DNA from: Akkermansiaceae bacterium UBA7890
GTDB taxonomy: Bacteria > Verrucomicrobiota > Verrucomicrobiia > Verrucomicrobiales > Akkermansiaceae
Assembly: GCA_002501065.1 (NCBI GenBank)
Contig: DLRK01000129.1
Span: 1 to 26,426, forward strand
Length of the DNA stretch: 26,426 nucleotides
Direction of reading: 5' to 3'
Position numbers and translations under genes: made by a program. Shown piece by piece: positions 13,917 to 21,881 of the stretch. The notes beneath the pieces were generated by a model. It was not told the DNA's origin. It ran no database searches and was given only the letters and a program-made list of their open reading frames with translations. The number at the start of each line of letters is the position of its first letter. Position 1 is the first letter of the stretch.

Positions 13917-15153
13917 GCTTGCCCCAGACCTTGATGGCGGTCAGGACCGCGAAGAAAAACGCCACCACCGTGCCCACCCCCGCCACTGCGAGGAGTGCGG
14001 GTGGCGTCCGGCGTTCCCCGGCAAGGTCCTTCTGCACTGCCAGGAACAGAAGCGCCAGGGCGAGGGCCGGAATCCCAAGAACAGTGAGGGCCTGCGCCAC
14101 GGTGATCAACCCGACGGTACTTCCCTCCTTCGCGAAGGCCAGAATGGCTATCAGCATTCCCACGGTCAGGGCGGCAGCAGTCCCGTGCCGTGACCAGCGG
14201 TCATCGATCTTCCTCCCCTTCCCAAGACCATCAGCCATTACCGTCCCGCCGATGATGGCATTCACCAGGAACGAGCTGAAGGCTCCAGCCAGAATCCCAA
14301 CCGCGAAGATATACTTGGCGGTCGAACCGAAGAGCGGCTCCAGCTGGCTCGCCACATCCCCCACGCTCTTGAGCTGAGCTGCCTCCGGCGTCCGGTAAAA
14401 CACCATGATCGAGGTGACCAGGATCACAGCAGTCACTCCGCCCAGAACCGAGATTCCAACCACCGAGTCAATCATGCCCTTGCGCAGGTCGCGCAGTCCC
14501 CAGCCCTTCTCCCTGACAAGATAGGCCTGGAAGAAGGCACCTGCCACCGAGAAGGTCGTGCCCACCATTCCTATCAGGGGCAACCAGTCCGCGGATGGAC
14601 TCGACTCCACCACCCGCTCCACGGGTTCCGCCACCATCACGGTCAACAGATTGATCAGGAAGACCACGATCATGAGCGCCATCAGGATCTTCATGGCCTT
14701 CTCGACAAGCCCGTAGAGACTACGCATGACGTAAAGCGAGCCGATCACGAGAGCGTTCACCAGAACCACGATCAGGATCCGCACCCCGCTCGAATCCAGG
14801 GGACTGTCAGCGCTGTCGAAGAGCGGTTCCAGGCCACCCACCACCGCGATATTGTTGCTGGACTGAAAGAGCGTCACGATGAGGAAGAGGACAGCTGCTA
14901 CGGCAATTGCGATTGAACGGTTCAGCCGCTGGGTCAGTTCATCACAGAGACTGTGCTTGTATACCACCCCCAGGCGGGCGGAGAGAGCGACCATCCCGAT
15001 CATGAGGATCACCGCCACCGCCAACACGGGCACACCAAGCCAGCCGAACTGCGCTCCCACCTTGGAACTGGTGAGAATGCTGCCCGGACCCAGCACCACC
15101 GCCGCTACGATAATGGCTGGCCCAACCGACTTCAGCGTTTCACGTGTCTTCAT
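13903..15153 (-). CDS. Nramp-like membrane transporter lacking canonical metal-ligand motifs
   Basis: This 416-residue integral membrane protein of about 11 helices has the Nramp (LeuT-fold, APC superfamily) layout. It begins MKTRETLKSVGPAIIVAAVV, where Nramp proteins carry helix 1. The canonical DPGN of helix 1 reads GPGS (22-25), and the helix 6 region that holds the metal-binding MPH reads AFFQAYL (206-212). The Asp, Asn and Met ligands of proton-coupled Mn/Fe transporters are therefore missing. It probably moves something else, or a different ion. The ATG at 15153 is chosen because the frame upstream is repeat sequence and the nagA end. It is the third gene of the nagB-nagA operon, 49 nt after nagA. 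Confidence 0.8.
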   Translation of the reverse strand: MKTRETLKSVGPAIIVAAVVLGPGSILTSSKVGAQFGWLGVPVLAVAVILMIGMVALSARLGVVYKHSLCDELTQRLNRSIAIAVAAVLFLIVTLFQSSNNIAVVGGLEPLFDSADSPLDSSGVRILIVVLVNALVIGSLYVMRSLYGLVEKAMKILMALMIVVFLINLLTVMVAEPVERVVESSPSADWLPLIGMVGTTFSVAGAFFQAYLVREKGWGLRDLRKGMIDSVVGISVLGGVTAVILVTSIMVFYRTPEAAQLKSVGDVASQLEPLFGSTAKYIFAVGILAGAFSSFLVNAIIGGTVMADGLGKGRKIDDRWSRHGTAAALTVGMLIAILAFAKEGSTVGLITVAQALTVLGIPALALALLFLAVQKDLAGERRTPPALLAVAGVGTVVAFFFAVLTAIKVWGKLTGS

Positions 15154-15155
15154 CG

Positions 15156-15220
15156 TCGCCCTTCGCACTCGCCATTCTTCATTACCAGGGCGGAATAACC
15201 AATCACGAATAACCGATAAC
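15156..15220 (-). repeat. heptamer-phased degenerate repeat at the nagA 3' end
   Basis: On the minus strand four consecutive 7-mers run without a gap at 15220-15193: GTTATCG, GTTATTC, GTGATTG and GTTATTC. A second run at 15176-15156 reads AATGGCG, AGTGCGA, AGGGCGA. The first run encodes the last residues of nagA (VIGYS and the stop), so the C-terminus of that protein is built from repeat. A similar run lies upstream of nagB. Confidence 0.6.
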
Positions 15221-16111
15221 TTCCCTCGGCCGCTTCCAGCAGAGATCTGCAATTTCCCCGTTTTCCAGACCAATCCCACGCAGAATGCCTGTCACCCCGG
15301 GCATGGTCGTGGTCGATCCAACAAAGTGCGCGCCATCCGGCGCCCGCGCGATCATGTCCTCCCCGATTTCCAGGTCCCATCCCGCCAGGGTGTATTTCCC
15401 CGGACCGGCCCGTGCTGCCGAGATCGCATCGGTCACCATGAGAGAACGCTCTATCCCGGCCGCCCGGAGATAATTCCGCAGGGCGAAGGGCGGCACATGC
15501 ACCCCGTCGCCTATGAAGCAGATCCAGAGATCTTCCGAGAGACTGAGCACCCGCTCCACGATATTATCATGCCGTTGCAACTGCAGGGGACACCCATTTC
15601 CGAGGTGCGTGAACATCGAGAGCCCCGCATCAATGGCTGCCCGGAGTTGATCAAGGGTCGGATCGCAGTGCCCCGCGGAAACCACGATACCCTCTCCCGC
15701 CAGGAAGCGGGTGGTCGCATATCCCTCATCACATTCGGGTGCGAGGGTTACGATCCTGGTAAGACCAGCTGCCGCCTCCAGAAGCTCCTTCATGGCATCC
15801 ACCGTGGCGGGCCGGGCCCAATCGCGCGGATGGGCCCCGATGAAACCGTCGGACTGGTTCAGGAATGGTCCCTCAATGTGCAACCCTGCCAGCACCTTGC
15901 GCACCACTTCATCTTCCTCCCGCGCCCGCACCAACCTTCGAAGCTTTCCTTTCATTCCCTCCATGGAGTCCGTGATCACGGTGGCCAGGGCCCCGGTGGT
16001 CCCATCCTCCAGCATCGCCTCACAGGCCACGCGGGCCTGCTCGGTGGTCAGGGCGTCGGAATTGAAGTCAATCCCGGCGTATCCATTGACCTGGAGATCG
16101 AAGTAGCTCAT
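15203..16111 (-). CDS. nagA: compact NagA-like N-acetylglucosamine-6-phosphate deacetylase
   Basis: This amidohydrolase-family enzyme removes the acetyl group of GlcNAc-6-phosphate, feeding NagB. Predicted metal and catalytic residues are present with the spacing of E. coli NagA: Glu 80 in HIEGPF, His 148 in SAGH, His 169 in THLGNGCP, and Asp 228 in VTDAI, with DGVH at 202-205. Two things are unusual. At 302 residues it is shorter than the usual 380 or so, because it starts directly at DLQVNGYAGIDF and lacks the N-terminal part of the beta-sandwich domain. The usual HLFNAM block reads HLGNGC. This matches a PVC-type divergent group as I remember it. ATGA overlaps nagB. The C-terminal residues VIGYS come from a heptamer repeat. 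Confidence 0.85.
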   Translation of the reverse strand: MSYFDLQVNGYAGIDFNSDALTTEQARVACEAMLEDGTTGALATVITDSMEGMKGKLRRLVRAREEDEVVRKVLAGLHIEGPFLNQSDGFIGAHPRDWARPATVDAMKELLEAAAGLTRIVTLAPECDEGYATTRFLAGEGIVVSAGHCDPTLDQLRAAIDAGLSMFTHLGNGCPLQLQRHDNIVERVLSLSEDLWICFIGDGVHVPPFALRNYLRAAGIERSLMVTDAISAARAGPGKYTLAGWDLEIGEDMIARAPDGAHFVGSTTTMPGVTGILRGIGLENGEIADLCWKRPREVIGYS

Positions 16112-16848
16112 CGCTGAAGTAAGCTGGCCGCCGGCTCGTCGAGAAAGAGCATGCAGTCGCCATGATCCTGCAGGATTGTGGCGGGCACGTCGGGATTCAC
16201 CCCACCCTCCACCGTTTTCTGTACCGCATCCGCCTTCCGGTCATCGGGCACCACGCAGATGATCCGGTCCGCCTTGAGGATCTGCTGGACGGACATCGAT
16301 ATTGCATGGGTGGGCACGGCAGCAAGATCGGGAAACCATCCTTCTCCCACCTGCTGCTGGCGGCACACGCCGTCGAGTTCCACCACGAGGTAGGGTGCCT
16401 CGGTCTCAAAGTCCGCGGGTGGATCGTTGAAGGCAATGTGCCCATTCTCCCCAATCCCGATGAAAGCGACCGCCGGCGCTTCCCCTGCCAGCACTCCTCC
16501 CACCCGGACACATTCCACCCGGGCCTCGTTCTCACCCTCGATGGCGTAAAAAGCCTTCAATTTCCCGGGCAGCCTGGCCACGAAGCGTTCCCGCAGAAAC
16601 CTGCTGAAAGAGGCCGGATGGTCCATCGGAATGCCGATATACTCGTCCAGGTGAAACAGCGTTACCCGCTCCCAGGCAATGTCCGGCTCCCTCGTGAGGG
16701 CCTCCACCACCTCAAACTGGGAAGCTGCCGAGGCCATCACGATCCGGGCCTCACCACGATCCACGAGGGCCTCCCGGATTTTCTCTGCCCCGGCGGCCGC
16801 TGCGGCCGCTCCCACCTCGCCCTTCGTTGGAAAGATCCTGACCTCCAT
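16108..16848 (-). CDS. nagB: NagB-like glucosamine-6-phosphate deaminase
   Basis: The expected reaction is glucosamine-6-phosphate to fructose-6-phosphate plus ammonia, the step after NagA. The 246-residue protein has FHLDEY (Asp 68, the proton-transfer Asp of the family) and GIGENGHIAFNDP with His 137. At the position of the E. coli Glu in FNEP it has Asp 142, and the Asp before the His loop is Glu. The phosphate-binding segment reads ASAASQFEV instead of the common GSTP type. It is therefore a divergent member, and sugar-phosphate specificity is inferred. I chose ATG 16848 over 16854 because AGAAGG sits 6 nt before it but abuts the other. It is the first gene of the nag operon. Confidence 0.85.
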   Translation of the reverse strand: MEVRIFPTKGEVGAAAAAAGAEKIREALVDRGEARIVMASAASQFEVVEALTREPDIAWERVTLFHLDEYIGIPMDHPASFSRFLRERFVARLPGKLKAFYAIEGENEARVECVRVGGVLAGEAPAVAFIGIGENGHIAFNDPPADFETEAPYLVVELDGVCRQQQVGEGWFPDLAAVPTHAISMSVQQILKADRIICVVPDDRKADAVQKTVEGGVNPDVPATILQDHGDCMLFLDEPAASLLQR

Positions 16849-16881
16849 CCCCATCCTTCTATGACACCATCTTCAAACCTC

Positions 16882-16903
16882 CAACAACCAATAACTCAAT
16901 AAC
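16882..16903 (-). repeat. heptamer-phased degenerate repeat upstream of nagB
   Basis: On the minus strand GTTATTG, one A, GTTATTG and GTTGTTG follow one another at 16903-16882, continuing more loosely as GAGGTTT and GAAGATG. The unit is nearly the same as in the nagA 3' repeat. It lies in the 99-nt gap between divergent nagB and nadB and could form part of the nagB leader. Confidence 0.5.
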
Positions 16904-16947
16904 CGGCTTGTCCTTCGCTCCTTCAGGACGGAAGGATAAGCACGAAC

Positions 16948-18558
16948 ATGACCTCCGACTTTCTAGTCATCGGCAGCGGCGTGGCCGGCCTCTCCTTTGC
17001 CATCAAGGCTGCCGAACACGGGTCCGTCACCCTGATCACCAAGAACGACGCTCTCAATTCCAACACCGCCTGGGCCCAGGGTGGAATCTCCGCCGTCCTT
17101 CCCGACGGACTGCGCGACCGGAACGACAGCATCGAGAAGCACGTGGACGACACCCTCGACGCCGGAGCGGGCCTCTGCAACGAACAGAGCGTACGCACCA
17201 TCATTGGCGAGGGTGCACGGACCATCGAGGAACTGGTGGCCTGGGGCGCAACCTTCGACAGGGAGGGCAACCGATATTCCCTCGGGCGGGAAGGTGGGCA
17301 CTCGGAGCGTCGCATCCTCCACGCCAAGGACACCACCGGTCATGAGATCGCTTCCTCCCTTCTGGAAACCGCTCGCAACACTCCCCGCCTCACCATCCTC
17401 GCGGATCACATTGCCATTGAACTCATCACCACCGGCAGGATGGGCAGTGTAACCGACGACCGCATACTGGGCGCCTATGCCCTCGAGAAGAAGACTGGCG
17501 AAGTCCGCGTCCTCCGCTCCGACCGTGTCGTGCTGGCCACCGGCGGCTGTGGGAAAGTCTACCTCTACACCACCAACCCGGATTCCGCCACTGGCGACGG
17601 AGTGGCCATGGCCTGGCGCGCAGGCGCTACCATTGCCAACATGGAATTCGTTCAGTTCCATCCAACCTGCTTCTACAATCCTGCCGCCTTAGGGGCGGAG
17701 GCCCGCTCCTTCCTTGTCTCAGAAGCATTGCGTGGAGAAGGCGCCATGCTGCTCAACGAGAAGGGTGAGGACTTCACCAGGGACTACGACAAGCGTGGCT
17801 CTCTCGCTCCCCGCGACATTGTCGCCCGCGCAATCGATACCGAGATCAAGAAGACCGGGGCTCATTGCGTCTACCTTGATATCACCCACAAACCGAAGGG
17901 TTTCATGGCACAGCGATTCCCTTTCATCTACCAGACTCTCCTTGAGTTCGGTCACGATGCCGAAGTGGCTCCGATCCCGGTCGTGCCCGCTGCTCACTAT
18001 CAATGCGGCGGCGTGGTTGCCAAACCTGACGGAACCACCACCATTCGTGGTCTCTTTGCCATCGGCGAGGTGGCCTGCACAGGACTGCACGGGGCCAACC
18101 GTCTCGCCTCTAACAGCCTCCTGGAAGGAAATGTCATGGCCCGCCGGGCCCTCGCGGAGATCCTGCACCGCTTCCCGCCCGGAAAGGACGCTCCCACCCC
18201 CTCTATCCCCGACTGGGAACACGGAGACACCGCCCCACCCGATGAATTGGTCAACATCTACCACAACTGGGACGAAATCCGCCGCACCATGTGGGACTAC
18301 GTCTCCATCGTCCGTACGGACAAACGACTCCTCCGGGCCAGTTTCCGCCTCCGGAACCTCGACCGGGAAGTGCGCGAGTTCTACTGGGGATACCGCATCA
18401 ACGCCGACATTCTGGAACTCCGCAACATCGTGGCAGTGGCCTCACTGATCGTCGACTGCGCCCTCCGTCGCAAGGAGTCGCGCGGTATCCACTTCACCCT
18501 CGACTTCCCCCAACCGAGCCAGCAGTACCAACATGATACCATCATGCGGCGGTTCTAG
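16948..18558 (+). CDS. nadB: L-aspartate oxidase
   Basis: NadB oxidises L-aspartate to iminoaspartate with FAD, the first step of de novo NAD synthesis, with NadA as partner. The 536-residue protein has the N-terminal FAD-binding motif GSGVAGLSFA (about 9-18), NSNTAWAQGGISA (about 34-46), RREGGHSERRI-type sequence in the substrate loop (GREGGHSERRILHAKDTTG), PAAHYQCGGV and the C-terminal helical domain. The length is typical of the family. AAGGA lies about 11 nt upstream of the ATG. It is divergent from nagB, and nadA and nadC are not in the window. Confidence 0.97.
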   Translation: MTSDFLVIGSGVAGLSFAIKAAEHGSVTLITKNDALNSNTAWAQGGISAVLPDGLRDRNDSIEKHVDDTLDAGAGLCNEQSVRTIIGEGARTIEELVAWGATFDREGNRYSLGREGGHSERRILHAKDTTGHEIASSLLETARNTPRLTILADHIAIELITTGRMGSVTDDRILGAYALEKKTGEVRVLRSDRVVLATGGCGKVYLYTTNPDSATGDGVAMAWRAGATIANMEFVQFHPTCFYNPAALGAEARSFLVSEALRGEGAMLLNEKGEDFTRDYDKRGSLAPRDIVARAIDTEIKKTGAHCVYLDITHKPKGFMAQRFPFIYQTLLEFGHDAEVAPIPVVPAAHYQCGGVVAKPDGTTTIRGLFAIGEVACTGLHGANRLASNSLLEGNVMARRALAEILHRFPPGKDAPTPSIPDWEHGDTAPPDELVNIYHNWDEIRRTMWDYVSIVRTDKRLLRASFRLRNLDREVREFYWGYRINADILELRNIVAVASLIVDCALRRKESRGIHFTLDFPQPSQQYQHDTIMRRF

Positions 18559-18692
18559 GACAAATCCCCCCGGATTTCCGGCGATGTAAAGAGTGCGGAT
18601 GGAGAAAAGGGGTTCCCTGTCCAACCGCAGGACGGATGTCCCAAGCCCGTCATTGCGTCGCCTTGAATGTTTGCTTTAGTAGGGCTGCCAGC

Positions 18693-20939
18693 ATGCCTGT
18701 TCTCCCTCGCCTGATCCTCCTCGCACTCTTCGCTCTTTCCGGTTCCCTTCGGTCAACCGCCCAGGATGACATCGAAAACGCCATCTCCACCATGCTGGCC
18801 GGGATGAGCCTGGAGGAGAAGGTCGGCCAGATGACCCAGCTCACCCTGGGAGCCCTTTCCAACGGGGAGGCCAATTCCGAAAATCCGGACGGACATCAAC
18901 TCGATCCCGGGAAGCTCCGTCACGCCATCGTGAACAAACACGTGGGCTCCATTCTCAATGTCCACAACATGGCCTTCAGCGCGGAGCACTGGCACAGGAT
19001 TCTGACTCAGATCCAGGACCTGGCCACCAAGGAGACCAGGAACAAGATCCCCATCCTCTATGGAATCGATAGCGTCCATGGAGCAAATTACCTGCGGGGG
19101 GCCACCCTCTTTCCCCACAATCTGGGTCTTGCAGCTACGCGCAACAGACAACTGGTGGAGCAATGTCATGCCATAACAGCCCGCGAAACCCGCGCCGCCG
19201 GCATTCCCTGGAACTTCGGACCCTCTCTCGACGTGGGCCGGCAACCGCTCTGGTCCCGCTACGTCGAGACCTTTGGCGAAGACGTCCACATTGCCGGGGA
19301 GATGGCCGTGGCGGCAGTGCGCGGGCTGCAGGGTGACTCGCTTTCCTCCCCCCGCTCCGTTGCCGCCACCGCCAAACATTTCCTGGCTTACAGTTTTCCC
19401 GTCAGCGGGCGGGACCGCACTCAATCCCTCCTCCCCGAACGCTACCTCCGCGAGCACTTCCTTCCCCCCTTCATACGCGCGGTGGAAGAGAATGTGCAGG
19501 CCATCATGGTGAACTCCAGTGAAGTGAACGGCCTGCCCGTACACGCCAATCACAACGTGCTCACCAAGCTCCTGCGCGGCCAGATGAAGTTCCGGGGCGT
19601 GGTGGTCACTGACTGGGAGGACGTAAGGAAACTTCACAGCCTTCACCGGATCGCGCCCACCATCAAGGAGGCCGTCCGCCTCTCAGTGGAAGCCGGCATC
19701 GACATGTGCATGGTCCCGGACGATTTCCACTTCACCGACAACCTGATCGAACTGGTCAAGGAGGGGCTCATCCTGGAAGAAATGCTCGACACCCCCGTTC
19801 GCCGTATCCTGCGGCTCAAGTTTGCCCTCGGTCTCTTCGAGAATCCCTATCCCGACCCTGCCGCTGCCGGTGAAATCGGCAGGAAGGATGCACACGCACT
19901 TTCCAGGCAAGCCGCCCGCGAGTCTCTCGTTCTCCTCAAGAATAATGGAGTCCTCCCCCTGTCCAAGGAAAGCAAGATCCTGCTCACCGGACCCGGTTGC
20001 CACTCCTTGTCCGCCCTCCATGGGGCCTGGTCCTACACCTGGCAGGGGACAGATGAGAAGGCCTACCCGGAGACCCTCGACACCGTCCTGGAAGCCTTCA
20101 ATACCCACCACGGCCGGGACAACGTCCTCTGGGCGCGGGGAGCGCAGTGGGACGGATCCACTGACTTCGACTACGCTCTGCGCAAGGCACGGAATGCCGA
20201 TGTCATCGTGTGCGTCCTGGCGGAGAAACCCAGCACTGAAACTCCCGGTAATATCAACGATTTGTCCATGCCCGAAAACCAGCTGCGCCTGGTAAGACGT
20301 CTCGCCACCGGAAAGCCCCTTGTCCTTGTCCTCCTGGAGAATCGCCCCCGCCTCATCACCAAGGTGGCCGGACTTTGCCATGCCATCATCTATGCCGGAC
20401 AGCCAGGGCCCCACGGTGGCAGCGCGCTCTACGAATTACTGACCGGCCAGTTCAATCCCTCGGGGCGGCTTCCTTTCACTTACCCTCGAGATCCACACAA
20501 CCTCCTCCCCTACGATCACAAGCACAGTGACAGTGTTGGTCCGGATGCGGACACCCCCGGATTCAATCCCCTCTACGAATTCGGACACGGACTCAGCTAC
20601 ACGACCTTCAAATACGACAAGCTTGAAATCCCGTCCGATCCTCTCACTCAAATCGACAATCTCAGTCTGTCAGTGGAGGTCACCAATACCGGCCCGCGCA
20701 AGGGAACGGAAACCGTCCATGTTTTTGTCCGTGACCTGTTTGCCACGATCGTCCCCCCGGTCAAACGCCTCCGGGCTTTCAGCCAGGTCGAACTCTCACC
20801 CGGTGAAACCAAGACCATCCCCTTTGACATCCCCATCACCGATCTCGCCTATTTTGGTCCGAAAGACTATCCCATCCTGGAACCCGGGGAGTTTGAGGTG
20901 ATGATCGGCGACCAGAAGGCCACCGTCAGCGTGCAGTAG
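18693..20939 (+). CDS. secreted glycoside hydrolase family 3 beta-glycosidase
   Basis: This is a BglX-like retaining exo-beta-glycosidase, probably periplasmic or exported. From the ATG at 18693 it has 748 residues with a clear signal peptide (MPVLPRLILLALFALSG, ending near STAQ). Domain order is the GH3 barrel (about 28-370, with GIDSVHGANYLRGATLFPHN and KHFLAY), the alpha/beta sandwich domain (about 390-580), and a C-terminal fibronectin-III-like domain (about 640-745). The nucleophile Asp is in VVVTDWEDV at residue 307. An upstream in-frame start at 18636 would put 19 residues before the signal peptide and is unlikely; AGGG precedes the chosen ATG. The sugar specificity cannot be read from sequence; glucosides are likeliest by family. 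Confidence 0.92.
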   Translation: MPVLPRLILLALFALSGSLRSTAQDDIENAISTMLAGMSLEEKVGQMTQLTLGALSNGEANSENPDGHQLDPGKLRHAIVNKHVGSILNVHNMAFSAEHWHRILTQIQDLATKETRNKIPILYGIDSVHGANYLRGATLFPHNLGLAATRNRQLVEQCHAITARETRAAGIPWNFGPSLDVGRQPLWSRYVETFGEDVHIAGEMAVAAVRGLQGDSLSSPRSVAATAKHFLAYSFPVSGRDRTQSLLPERYLREHFLPPFIRAVEENVQAIMVNSSEVNGLPVHANHNVLTKLLRGQMKFRGVVVTDWEDVRKLHSLHRIAPTIKEAVRLSVEAGIDMCMVPDDFHFTDNLIELVKEGLILEEMLDTPVRRILRLKFALGLFENPYPDPAAAGEIGRKDAHALSRQAARESLVLLKNNGVLPLSKESKILLTGPGCHSLSALHGAWSYTWQGTDEKAYPETLDTVLEAFNTHHGRDNVLWARGAQWDGSTDFDYALRKARNADVIVCVLAEKPSTETPGNINDLSMPENQLRLVRRLATGKPLVLVLLENRPRLITKVAGLCHAIIYAGQPGPHGGSALYELLTGQFNPSGRLPFTYPRDPHNLLPYDHKHSDSVGPDADTPGFNPLYEFGHGLSYTTFKYDKLEIPSDPLTQIDNLSLSVEVTNTGPRKGTETVHVFVRDLFATIVPPVKRLRAFSQVELSPGETKTIPFDIPITDLAYFGPKDYPILEPGEFEVMIGDQKATVSVQ

Positions 20940-20973
20940 GGATCCGGAAGAGCGGCAGGAGCCATTGACCCTT

Positions 20974-21813
20974 ATGCTACGGTATCTTTCATACCATCCT
21001 GTGACCCGCCTTCTTCCCATCGTTATCCTCATGCCGTTCTGGGCCTCCCTTTCCGTCCGGGCCCAGGAAGGACCATCGGTCACCTCTCCCACCAAGGCTC
21101 CCCCCAATCCCTATCAGTACCGCAAGACCGTTTACCCGTGGCGTCGGAATATCACCGCCACCATCTTCTGGATCGGTGAAAAACCAGGCGGACAAAATAC
21201 CACCTCCAATCACCACTCCTCCTGGGACGGCGAGTGGGCCAAGAACTACGGCGGATACGACGACCCAGATCCAAAGGCACGGGAAAATTTTGCCCCCAGG
21301 GCCTTCCGCCCCGGTCTCAATCCGTTCTACGTGGCCCTCCCCTACAACGACTGTCTCAACCACCGCCGACACCGTCCCGAAGCCTCCCGGGTAATCCCCT
21401 GGTTCTCTCGCTACAATCCACCACCGGGTGAGAGCATCTGCAAGGGCCGTTGGATCCAGCTCTACTACCGCGGCAAGGTCTGCTACGCCCAATGGGAAGA
21501 CTGCGGACCCTGGGTCACCGACGACTGGAAATACGTCTTCGCTGGCCAACCCCCGCGCAACAACAGGGCCGGCATTGATGTCTCCCCGTCGGTCCGCGAC
21601 TACCTCGGCCTGAAGTCCGGCGAGAAGCTGCACTGGCGCTTCGTGGAGTTCGGTGGGATTCCCCGGGGGCCGTGGTCGTGGTATGGATCCAACAACCCCT
21701 TCGTCGACCCGGAGGTCGACCCCGACGTGGCGGTGGTGCGCCGACTTTACCAGTATCTTGAGCAAAAGAGACTGGAAGAGTTCCGCAGGAAGCAAACTCA
21801 GCCGCCAAGATAG
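20974..21813 (+). CDS. secreted protein with a double-psi-beta-barrel-like domain
   Basis: The 279-residue protein has a signal peptide (about 1-31, ending VRAQ) and a short Pro-rich linker. The domain at about 60-236 has features of RlpA/expansin-type double-psi barrels: TATIFWIGE, NPFYVALPYNDC (116-127), YAQWEDCGPW (171-180) and AGIDVSPSVRDYLG (199-212). Four Cys (127, 156, 170, 177) could form disulfides. The C-terminus is a charged helix. By family the domain may bind or cleave glycan, but catalytic residues were not established. An AGGAG ends 12 nt before the ATG at 20974; a TTG at 20965 would add three residues. It follows the GH3 gene by 34 nt and is probably co-transcribed with it. 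Confidence 0.7.
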   Translation: MLRYLSYHPVTRLLPIVILMPFWASLSVRAQEGPSVTSPTKAPPNPYQYRKTVYPWRRNITATIFWIGEKPGGQNTTSNHHSSWDGEWAKNYGGYDDPDPKARENFAPRAFRPGLNPFYVALPYNDCLNHRRHRPEASRVIPWFSRYNPPPGESICKGRWIQLYYRGKVCYAQWEDCGPWVTDDWKYVFAGQPPRNNRAGIDVSPSVRDYLGLKSGEKLHWRFVEFGGIPRGPWSWYGSNNPFVDPEVDPDVAVVRRLYQYLEQKRLEEFRRKQTQPPR

Positions 21814-21841
21814 CAACTCTGCGCCCCCTTGTACGCAATCA

Positions 21842-21855
21842 CACATGGGGATGTG
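21842..21855. terminator. small hairpin between convergent genes
   Basis: CACAT-GGGG-ATGTG forms a 5-bp stem in the 68-nt gap between the convergent DPBB-like gene and waaA. There is no T-tract, so a terminator role is only suggested by position. Confidence 0.25.
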
Positions 21856-21881
21856 CCCGGTGCCGCCACGCCCTGCCAATC

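Noticed and set aside
14879..16117. A 412-codon open frame on the plus strand
   Set aside because: It is antisense to nagA and the transporter and has no domain-like sequence.
18636..18692. Earlier in-frame start of the GH3 protein
   Set aside because: It would put 19 residues before a clear signal peptide; the ATG at 18693 has AGGG upstream.
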